From Chthoniobacterales bacterium (GTDB lineage: Bacteria; Verrucomicrobiota; Verrucomicrobiia; Chthoniobacterales; JACTMZ01): a DNA stretch of 6,866 nt. A program made the position numbers and the translations under genes. The DNA lies in assembly GCA_017853515.1 (NCBI GenBank), contig JAFMJK010000122.1, forward strand, positions 1 through 6,866. Direction: 5' to 3'. Below the pieces are notes generated by a model. It ran no database searches and was not told the origin of the DNA. It worked only from the letters and a program-made list of their open reading frames with translations. Below, piece after piece: positions 1 to 5,572 of the stretch. Position 1 is the stretch's first letter. The number at the start of each line of letters is the position of its first letter.

Positions 1-43
1 GCCATCGTCCCTTTGCCCCTCAATTTTTCACGCCTCCCGGTAG

Positions 44-63
44 GGGCGGCTGGCCAGCCGCCC
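44..63. repeat. Perfect 20-bp GC-rich palindrome downstream of the TPR gene
   Basis: The sequence GGGCGGCTGGCCAGCCGCCC equals its own reverse complement; as RNA it could fold into an 8-bp stem with a GGCC loop. It lies 73 bases past the stop codon of the leftward TPR gene. No T-tract follows it in the leftward direction (the next bases there read CTACCGGGAGG), so it is not a classical intrinsic terminator. It could still act as an mRNA 3'-end stabiliser, or be one copy of a dispersed intergenic palindromic repeat; the window holds no second copy to prove that. The rest of positions 1-135 contains no gene that I can support. Confidence 0.6.
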
Positions 64-135
64 GCACGCCATGCAAGTTGAGGCAGCAGTCCGCTGGCCT
101 CCTGATCGAAGGCTGGAGCCCTTTGGCGTCTTCTA

Positions 136-1878
136 TCAGTCGCTCGTTTCTTCGCGCCAAGGCCGGATCAGTTCGAATTCCTGCACGGTAACCTGGTCGC
201 CGGGCACACTGCGCGCCAGTTGCCTTGCCTCCGCCTCGCGCCCGTTGGCGCCGAGAACCGCGGCGAGCACGGCGCGCTGGTAAGGCTGGATCTGCGCGGG
301 ATCGAGCGTGATGCCGTCGAAGACCTTCATCGCCGCCTCCTGTTGCCCGCTCTTGAGGTGCGTCAGGGCCAGCGTGATGCGGTAGGCGAGCATGAGCGGT
401 TCTTGTGCGACGAGTTCGCGTGCGCCGCCCACGTCGGCGCGGCGGCCGGTGAGCGCGGCGAAATAACGGTGGTCGTTCTGCATCACGGGGTCGGCGGGCA
501 GCTGTTTGAGCATGCGGTCGTAAAGCGTGTAGAGCTCCTCGGCGTCCTGCCGTTTCTGCACGATGGGAACAAGGGCGGCGAAGGCTTGTCGCGCGGAGGC
601 GGGGTTTTGGGCCAGCTTTTCCAACTCCTGCTCGAGCACCTTGTCTTCCCCGATGCGCTGCAGGTAGTTTATGACATACCAGAGCACGTCTTTGGTCGGC
701 GCGGCTTCCACGATGGCGCGGCGGTAGAAGGTGGCCGACTCCTCGGGCTTGCCGAGCTCGCGCGCGGCGCGGCCGCGGTAAAGGAGCGTCACGGAATTCT
801 GCAGCGGCAATTTGTCGCCGCGGAGCAGTTCGGCGATGCCCTTCCAGTCGCGTTTGCCTGCCATGGCGTCGAGTCGGATAAGGAAAAGATCGCTGCGGTT
901 CGCGGCTTCGGACGGCGTGATGACATCGAGCACGACATCGTATTCGCGGTTCTGGTTGAGCCAGCGGGCCAAGGCCGCGCGTTGCTCGACGGTGCCGGTC
1001 CGGTAGGTCTCGACCGTTTTTTTGACCACGTCCGCGTAGCCCGCAGGCCGCCATTGGATCTCCGCGCTGGCCGCGGCCAGCTTCTGCTCGTCGGAGGCGA
1101 GGGGATGGGCGCGCAGGGCTTCGATCCATCCCGCGCCCTCCCCGGACTTCAGCGCGGGAGAGGCGACCAGCACGAGGAGCGCATCCAATCCGGCTTGGTC
1201 GCTCTGCCGCGCGATCGGACGCAAAAGATCCAGTGCGGAGGCGAGGGATTCGGGCGTGTTTGCCGCGATCTGCAAACGTGCGAGCAGGGTGGCCGGTTCG
1301 GGTCCGCCTCCCGCTTCGAGGGATTCTTTGAGCGCTTGAATCGCGTCGGGCACGCGTTGTTGGGCCAGGCGCACGCGGGCCAGGACATAGAGAGCCCGCG
1401 GGGTGCTTTGTCCCTGCTGGAGAAGTTGAAAAGCCTCCTTCTCGGCGAGCGGGGCGTCGCCGAAACGCAGAGCCGCTTCCGCCAATTCCAAACGGTCGTC
1501 CGCGGTGGCCTCGCCGGAATCGATCAGTTGCTGCATGACCTGCAAGCCTGCTGGTTCTTTGGCGGCGAAGAGGACGTTGGCGTAGGTGCGCTTCACTTCG
1601 GGGAGGCCCGGGCGCATCTGCATGGCCGATGCCGCGTTGTTGAAGGCTTCCTGCAGCTTGCCCTGCGCGACAAGTTCTTTGGCCCGCTCCGTGAATTGCA
1701 GCGCGCGCCAATTTTTCACGAGGGGAATCGCGATGAGCGTGGCAATGGCGAGGATCGCCGCGGCGGGAAGGCCGAAGATGAGCAACCGGCGGAGAAGGCG
1801 TTTGCGCCGAAGTTGGCGCATTTCCTCGGCGCTCAGCTCGTCCTCGCTATGGGCCGGATCGCTTGGGTTTTGTTTCAC
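136..1878 (-). CDS. Membrane-anchored tetratricopeptide-repeat (TPR) protein
   Basis: This 580-residue protein has a charged cytoplasmic N-terminus (about residues 1-31, ending in an RRKRLLRR stretch), one hydrophobic segment (about 32-54), then roughly 520 residues of amphipathic helices with TPR-like spacing of Ala, Leu and Gly, such as AKELVAQGKLQEAFNNAASA (66-85) and ELAEAALRFGDAPLAEKEAF (131-150). The positive-inside rule puts the repeat domain outside the cytoplasm. There is no lipobox cysteine, so it is not a PrsT-like lipoprotein. TPR domains bind proteins, so a scaffold for glycan polymerisation or export is inferred from its neighbour, not shown. The chosen start is GTG at 1878: GGAGGG lies about 11 nt upstream, and it gives a 32-nt overlap with the upstream gene, suggesting translational coupling. 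An internal ATG at 1821 would avoid the overlap and keep the membrane segment, but its purine-rich stretch touches the start codon. The function remains unknown. Confidence 0.85.
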   Translation of the reverse strand: MKQNPSDPAHSEDELSAEEMRQLRRKRLLRRLLIFGLPAAAILAIATLIAIPLVKNWRALQFTERAKELVAQGKLQEAFNNAASAMQMRPGLPEVKRTYANVLFAAKEPAGLQVMQQLIDSGEATADDRLELAEAALRFGDAPLAEKEAFQLLQQGQSTPRALYVLARVRLAQQRVPDAIQALKESLEAGGGPEPATLLARLQIAANTPESLASALDLLRPIARQSDQAGLDALLVLVASPALKSGEGAGWIEALRAHPLASDEQKLAAASAEIQWRPAGYADVVKKTVETYRTGTVEQRAALARWLNQNREYDVVLDVITPSEAANRSDLFLIRLDAMAGKRDWKGIAELLRGDKLPLQNSVTLLYRGRAARELGKPEESATFYRRAIVEAAPTKDVLWYVINYLQRIGEDKVLEQELEKLAQNPASARQAFAALVPIVQKRQDAEELYTLYDRMLKQLPADPVMQNDHRYFAALTGRRADVGGARELVAQEPLMLAYRITLALTHLKSGQQEAAMKVFDGITLDPAQIQPYQRAVLAAVLGANGREAEARQLARSVPGDQVTVQEFELIRPWREETSD

Positions 1879-4276
1879 TGCTCGATTTGCCCTCCAGTTT
1901 GGCCGTTTCCTTTTTTTGATATGCCCTGAGGAAGGTCAGCGCCTCTTCATGATCCCCGCCGCGGTGCGCGGTTTGAGCGGCAAGATACCAGATGTAGTTC
2001 GGGGCTCCGGGCAATTCCATGATGCGGCGCAGTTGCCAGAACGCATCGTCTTCACGGTTCGCCGCGACAAGCGCTTGGTAGTAGGCGATCGAGGTGGAGA
2101 TGTCCATCGGCGCGAGGGCTGCGGCACGCTCGATGCTCCGCAAATCGGAGCGGTTGAGCGGCGCAGGCAGAGCCGGACGCGGACCGTATTCGAAGTAGAT
2201 GTCCATCGCCTCCTCGGTGCGCTTGTCGCGCAATTCGCGTTCCATGATGACGTCCCACGCGAGGCGTTTCAGGCGCGTGCTTCCCGCCGTGATCCGGTCG
2301 ATCTCGGCCTGCCCGTTTCTTTGCAGCACGGCCCTGAGGACAGGCGCGGCCAAATGATCCGGAGCGGAAGACAGGTCGTCCGTGTTCTTGATCAGCCTAG
2401 CCAGGCGTTTTCCGGCGGCCTCGGGTTCCGATTGTTGTATGCGGACGAACTCGAACTCCGGGTTGTCGGGGAACAGACGCAGCAGCATCGAGCGCAATGC
2501 GGGATTGTCTTTGCTCCTGTTCAAAAAGTGTCCGTAGATCTCGGTGCGTTTAGGCTCCGGGGCGCGCGACATGGCCTCGAGAATGGCCGAGGCCGCGCGG
2601 CCGGGCGAGGGGGTTATCCATTTTTCGGCGCGTTCTTTGATCGTCCAATACAGGTAGGGCAGAAGCGCATTGGCCGCGCGGAACTCCTGCCACGCCCGAT
2701 CGAGTTGCTTTTGTTCGAGCAGCCAATCGCTCAGGGTCCAGTGAATGTTCCAGTCGAGGGGGCGCAGTTCCTCGCATCGTTCGAGCTGCGCCGCGGCTTT
2801 GTCGCCTTGCCCGGCTTCCTTCGCCGCAACAGCCTGCGCTTGCAGGGCCGATGCGCCTTGCATGGCGGGAAGCAGGACAACGTTCCATCCGCCGCCGAGC
2901 ATCCAGAGGAGACCAACCAAGGCAAGAATCGCACCGGCCAGTTTGCCCAAGCTCTTTCCCGCGGTGGAAAAGGTTGCTCCCTTCGCCGGGGGCAAGGCCA
3001 GACTGGCCAGAAAGATGACCGGAAACAAAGTCCCGAGACGGTGCGCGTTGACGTCGAACCCCGAGGTGAAAGCCAGCATGAGTGCGCAGGCCAGCGCGGC
3101 GCCGCGAATCGTCGATGCCCGCGATTTCCGGGCGGAGAAAGCGCGCAGGAAAAGAACGACGAATGAAATCGCCACCACCGCGAGCAGCAGCCATCCCCCC
3201 TCGCTGGCCAGCCACAGCCAACTGCTCTCCGGATGCAAGGGGCGCCGGTCGAACATCGGCTCGAAATCGAGGTAGAAGGGAAAGACATACTCGAAGTTGC
3301 CCAGACCGAACCCGGCCAGCGGCGAACCGGAGACCAGCGCCATGGTCATGCGGTAAAATTGCACGCGAAAATCCTCGTTGGCCTCGCCTTCGAAAAGTCC
3401 GCGCAGACTCACGAATCGCTCGAGCAGCGCGCCCCCGCCCAGCGCCAGGAGCGCGAACGAAATGAGCAAAAAGGAAATACCGATTGCCGCGTAGCGGTAT
3501 TGCTGGCGCAGAAGTCCGTAGAATCCCCAGTAGGCAAAACCCCCGAGGATCGTGATCACCATACCGCCGCGCGACGCGTTGTAAACGATCGCCCCGATGA
3601 AGACCCCCGCCGCCAAGAGCCAGAAAATCGCACCCTGTTTGTATTCCTGCCGGATGCATTGGTGGATCAACGCGAAGGAAACCACGGCGCCGAAGCCCAT
3701 GGCCGCTCCCCACTGGTTGCGGTTGAGGAACGGCCCGAAGCCGTCCGTGCTGACCCACCACGACGGCTGGTATCCGGTGCTCACGCCGAAGATGGCGAAA
3801 AGCGTGATCGAGAGCAGGCCGCCGGCATACATTCTGGCCAGCGTGCCGCGGTTGTAGTGGTCCCACTCCTGACAGGCGCACCACACGGCAAGAGCTACGC
3901 CCGTCAGCCACAACAAATACACGTGAAAGGTCAACCAGGGCTGGGGCGTGACGAACATCGACGGGGTTATCGCCGGGTGCTCGAGCAGCGCCATGCGCCA
4001 TGAGGGCTGCCCTAGCCAAGTCGCCGGCAGGTAGGCGGCCAGCGGAGCCACCGCGAGAATCGCCAGCATCACGACCACGGGCTGGGCCGGCAAGCGGTCC
4101 GGCGTCCACACGATCCAAAGCAGCGCGATCCCCAGAGTCAGGACCCCTTGGGCCCACAGGGGGCGGCCTCCGGCCAGAAAAACGGACAGAAGCGCCACGG
4201 AAACAAGCACCCAGCCCGCCCGAGGCACGATGAAAAGATCGTCTCGCTTCTGCCAGGCCGGGAGCTTGAGGTCCAT
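1847..4276 (-). CDS. O-antigen ligase/polymerase (Wzy_C-like) membrane protein with C-terminal TPR-like domain
   Basis: This 809-residue protein has two parts. Residues about 20-468 hold roughly 12-14 hydrophobic segments. They carry marks of the O-antigen ligase/Wzy_C superfamily: FLNRNQWG (183-190; family pattern FxNRN), NASRGG (233-238), PLAGFGLGNF (319-328), and a large loop before the late membrane segments with LHPESSWLWLASEGGW (347-362), whose histidine matches a conserved family position. Such proteins transfer or polymerise undecaprenyl-linked glycans at the periplasmic face of the inner membrane. Residues about 475-790 form a soluble helical domain with TPR-like repeats; the tail (788-809) is Lys/Ser-rich. 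The ATG at 4276 was chosen. A TTG at 4318 would add 14 residues (NCKAIDSRRQATL follows its start) that look non-coding and run into the likely regulatory region. The family cannot be split into ligase and polymerase from sequence alone. It heads a two-gene leftward unit with the TPR protein. Confidence 0.88.
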   Translation of the reverse strand: MDLKLPAWQKRDDLFIVPRAGWVLVSVALLSVFLAGGRPLWAQGVLTLGIALLWIVWTPDRLPAQPVVVMLAILAVAPLAAYLPATWLGQPSWRMALLEHPAITPSMFVTPQPWLTFHVYLLWLTGVALAVWCACQEWDHYNRGTLARMYAGGLLSITLFAIFGVSTGYQPSWWVSTDGFGPFLNRNQWGAAMGFGAVVSFALIHQCIRQEYKQGAIFWLLAAGVFIGAIVYNASRGGMVITILGGFAYWGFYGLLRQQYRYAAIGISFLLISFALLALGGGALLERFVSLRGLFEGEANEDFRVQFYRMTMALVSGSPLAGFGLGNFEYVFPFYLDFEPMFDRRPLHPESSWLWLASEGGWLLLAVVAISFVVLFLRAFSARKSRASTIRGAALACALMLAFTSGFDVNAHRLGTLFPVIFLASLALPPAKGATFSTAGKSLGKLAGAILALVGLLWMLGGGWNVVLLPAMQGASALQAQAVAAKEAGQGDKAAAQLERCEELRPLDWNIHWTLSDWLLEQKQLDRAWQEFRAANALLPYLYWTIKERAEKWITPSPGRAASAILEAMSRAPEPKRTEIYGHFLNRSKDNPALRSMLLRLFPDNPEFEFVRIQQSEPEAAGKRLARLIKNTDDLSSAPDHLAAPVLRAVLQRNGQAEIDRITAGSTRLKRLAWDVIMERELRDKRTEEAMDIYFEYGPRPALPAPLNRSDLRSIERAAALAPMDISTSIAYYQALVAANREDDAFWQLRRIMELPGAPNYIWYLAAQTAHRGGDHEEALTFLRAYQKKETAKLEGKSSSETKPKRSGP

Positions 4277-4336
4277 AAGAGTTGCTTGTCTTCTAGAGTC
4301 TATTGCTTTGCAATTCAATGGTCGGCCCGCAACAGA

Positions 4337-4365
4337 TGTTCAGTTTGTTCATTGAAACTTGAACA
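4337..4365. promoter_or_regulatory. Candidate operator: nested TTCA/TGAA inverted repeat
   Basis: The left arm TGTTCAGTTT (4337-4346) faces the right arm AAACTTGAACA (4355-4365), which matches its reverse complement except for one extra T. Inside it sits a second perfect palindrome, TTCA-T-TGAA (4348-4356). The four half-sites share nearly the same centre (4351-4352). Palindromes of this size are typical binding sites of dimeric winged-helix regulators, and the adjacent gene encodes one. The right arm covers the best -35 box of that gene, so binding would block RNA polymerase, consistent with autorepression. Binding by this regulator is inferred. Confidence 0.5.
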
Positions 4366-4386
4366 CTCGCCGGCCCGCGCTAAATT
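4359..4386 (+). promoter_or_regulatory. Candidate sigma-70-type promoter of the GbsR-like gene
   Basis: TTGAAC (4359-4364) serves as the -35 box and TAAATT (4381-4386) as the -10 box, 16 bases apart. The -35 box matches TTGACA at four of six positions and the -10 box matches TATAAT at four of six. Transcription would begin at about 4392-4394, at or just before the ATG at 4394, giving an mRNA with almost no leader. The -35 box lies inside the inverted repeat, which supports repression by occlusion. The boxes were found by eye and no transcript data exist here. Confidence 0.4.
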
Positions 4387-4393
4387 ACACCCT

Positions 4394-4906
4394 ATGTCCC
4401 GCCCGGCTACCCTGGACGCGCCTCGCGCTTCCGGCCGCCTCACCCCCGCCGAGCGGGAGGTGATCGAATTCTTTGTCCATTTGGGACGCTATCTCTCCTT
4501 GCCCCGCTCTGTCGGGGAAATTTACGGCGCTCTCTTTGCTACCGGGGGCACCATGACCCTCGACGAGCTGGTAAGCCGTCTGGGCATCAGCAAAGGGTCG
4601 GCCAGCCAGGGTTTGCGCCTGCTTCGCGGCGTCGGCGCGGTTCGTGCCAGCTACCGCCCGGGTGACCGCAAGGATCATTACGCCGCCGAGGTCGAACTTC
4701 CCAACCTCCTGCGCGGTTTTCTGCGCGACCAGCTTTCCGTGCGCATGAATCACGCCAACGAACGTCTGGGCCGTCTGCTCGATGCGGTCGAAGATCCCGC
4801 CAACGGTGCCCCGGACGGGTTGTCCCATCGCGTCGAGCGCCTCGTCTCGTGGCAGAAGAAAGCCAAGCGCCTCGTGCCTCTCGTTTCGACGTTCCTCAAG
4901 ATGTAG
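4394..4906 (+). CDS. GbsR/MarR-family winged-helix transcriptional regulator
   Basis: This 170-residue protein resembles the GbsR branch of the MarR-like regulators. After a short N-terminal tail come LTPAEREVIEFFVHLGRYLSLPRSVGEIYGALFATG-type helices (about 16-51; the pattern LPRSVGEIYGALF is characteristic), a helix-turn-helix (about 54-82, with LDELVSRLGISKGSASQGLR as its core), a wing (about 83-98, RASYRPGDRKDHY) and a helical C-terminus (about 102-170) that probably dimerises. Such proteins bind palindromic operators as dimers, often as repressors of their own operon. The ATG at 4394 was chosen because an upstream extension of the frame enters the divergent gene and gives a low-complexity sequence. 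No Shine-Dalgarno sequence precedes this ATG, in line with a leaderless start. The NusG-like gene begins 4 nt after the stop, so the two are probably co-transcribed. The ligand and the target genes are unknown; polysaccharide control is inferred from the neighbours. Confidence 0.85.
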   Translation: MSRPATLDAPRASGRLTPAEREVIEFFVHLGRYLSLPRSVGEIYGALFATGGTMTLDELVSRLGISKGSASQGLRLLRGVGAVRASYRPGDRKDHYAAEVELPNLLRGFLRDQLSVRMNHANERLGRLLDAVEDPANGAPDGLSHRVERLVSWQKKAKRLVPLVSTFLKM

Positions 4907-4910
4907 AGCC

Positions 4911-5471
4911 ATGGAAAACACGCCCGTCATCGAATCCACCGATCCTCTTTGGTTCTGCCTGCGCACGCAGCCGAAACACGAGAAGCTCGCGGCGCAATTT
5001 CTCCGCGTCCATGCAGGACTCGAAGTGTTCAGTCCGGTCATCCGTTTCCAGCGCGCCACCATGTCCGGGAAGAAGTGGTTCGAGGAAGCGCTGTTCCCTT
5101 GCTACATCTTCGCGCGTTTTCCTTACCGGACTCATTATCGTATGGCGGCTTCCGCCATGGGTGTGACCAAAATCGTCGGCTTCGGCGGCCAGCCCTCTGT
5201 GGTCGAACACGCCGTCATCGCCGAACTGCGGGAATTTGCGCGTGACAACGAGACGATCGAGATCGCTCCGTCGATCGAGCCGGGCGACGAGGTGACTGTC
5301 CTCGACGGTCCGTTCAAGGGGCTGCGCGCCGTGGTCACGCGCGTTTTGCCGGCGAAGGAACGTGTCGCCGTGCTTCTTGAATTGCTGGGGACGCAACGCG
5401 AGGTGGAAGTCACCGCGCAACGCGTGATTCCGGGCAAAGTCCATCCTCTGTCCGGGCGCGCGCTCGGCTGA
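4911..5471 (+). CDS. NusG-paralogue transcription elongation/antitermination factor (RfaH/UpxY-like)
   Basis: This 186-residue protein has the NusG two-domain plan. An N-terminal NGN domain (about 12-112) includes WFCLRTQPKHEKLAAQFL (14-31), EVFSPVIRFQR (38-48) and the segment WFEEALFPCYIFARF (56-70), where housekeeping NusG and RfaH have the equivalent PLFPGYLFV-type strand. A C-terminal KOW domain (about 122-172) contains PGDEVTVLDGPFKGLRAVV (124-142). The NGN domain contacts the RNA polymerase clamp and suppresses pausing. Specialised paralogues such as RfaH in enterobacteria, UpxY in Bacteroides and LoaP in Firmicutes act on long polysaccharide or antibiotic operons. The length and the location among polysaccharide genes, away from secE and rpl genes, argue for a specialised paralogue rather than NusG itself. 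The ATG at 4911 follows the regulator stop by 4 nt with only a weak ribosome site, so translation may be coupled. Which class it belongs to, and whether its KOW domain switches fold as in RfaH, cannot be read here. Confidence 0.87.
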   Translation: MENTPVIESTDPLWFCLRTQPKHEKLAAQFLRVHAGLEVFSPVIRFQRATMSGKKWFEEALFPCYIFARFPYRTHYRMAASAMGVTKIVGFGGQPSVVEHAVIAELREFARDNETIEIAPSIEPGDEVTVLDGPFKGLRAVVTRVLPAKERVAVLLELLGTQREVEVTAQRVIPGKVHPLSGRALG

Positions 5472-5572
5472 CCGGCGGACAAACAACTTTTGCGCGAGAC
5501 AAACAGCTCGCAAAGGCAGGGTCGGGGATTGCCTCCCTCGACCGAGGGCGGCAGCTTGTCCGGATTCCTTCC
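5472..5572 (+). other. Structured spacer between the NusG-like gene and the membrane protein gene
   Basis: These 101 bases contain no gene but several small patterns. GACAAACA occurs at 5478-5485 and again at 5498-5505, exactly 20 bases apart; with the next three bases the match is 10 of 11. An imperfect stem pairs TTTGCGCGAG (5489-5498) with CTCGCAAA (5507-5514), with a two-base bulge. A perfect hairpin CCCTCG-AC-CGAGGG spans 5535-5548, and an ops-like sequence follows directly (5547-5558). No T-run follows either hairpin, so neither looks like an intrinsic terminator. I see no convincing promoter and no Shine-Dalgarno sequence before the ATG at 5573. Confidence 0.5.
5547..5558 (+). promoter_or_regulatory. 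Candidate ops-like transcription pause element
   Basis: GGCGGCAGCTTG matches the E. coli ops core GGCGGTAGCGTG at 10 of 12 bases; the differences are T to C at position 6 and G to T at position 10. It keeps the elemental pause pattern GG at -11/-10, pyrimidine at -1 and G at +1. In enterobacteria the ops element pauses RNA polymerase and recruits RfaH through a hairpin in the non-template strand. Here it lies just downstream of a NusG-paralogue gene, directly after a perfect hairpin, and 14 bases before the next start codon. Against it: T6 is an important ops base, and recognition sites of distant paralogues differ. Confidence 0.25.

Larger units (their letters stand above)
4277..4393. promoter_or_regulatory. 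Divergent intergenic control region
   Basis: These 117 bases separate the leftward polymerase gene from the rightward regulator gene, so both promoters should lie here. They are much more AT-rich than the flanking genes. The rightward side holds a nested inverted repeat and a promoter candidate (separate entries). For the leftward gene I see only a weak candidate: TTGAAT at 4318-4313 and TAGAAG at 4295-4290 on the minus strand, 17 bases apart; the second box is poor. A small perfect hairpin, ATTGC-TTT-GCAAT, occupies 4302-4314. No strong Shine-Dalgarno sequence precedes the leftward ATG at 4276. Confidence 0.6.

Noticed and set aside
44..63. Intrinsic terminator for the leftward operon
   Set aside because: The stem is strong, but no T-run follows it on the minus strand; the nearby T5 run on the plus strand precedes the stem and is on the wrong side.
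20..1711. Second minus-strand frame of 563 codons across the TPR gene
   Set aside because: The product is an Arg/Pro/Gly-rich sequence without hydrophobic core patterns, typical of a shifted frame in GC-rich DNA.
220..1929. Long open frame on the plus strand opposite the TPR gene (569 codons)
   Set aside because: It is antisense to a gene with clear TPR and membrane features; its translation has no domain pattern, and long antisense frames are usual in high-GC genes with strong codon bias.
1586..3166. Plus-strand frame of 526 codons antisense to both leftward genes
   Set aside because: It spans the junction of two well-supported opposite genes and shows no recognisable domain or ribosome site.
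2550..4157. Alternative minus-strand frame of 535 codons inside the polymerase gene
   Set aside because: It lacks the membrane segments and family motifs found in the frame chosen and is Arg/Gly-rich; it is a shifted-frame shadow.
4148..4393. Upstream extension of the GbsR-like reading frame to 4148
   Set aside because: The 82 extra codons overlap the divergent polymerase gene and its control region, and the family domain begins only after the ATG at 4394.
4385..5513. Minus-strand frames opposite the GbsR-like and NusG-like genes
   Set aside because: Both plus-strand genes have family motifs in full; the opposite frames show none and overlap each other.
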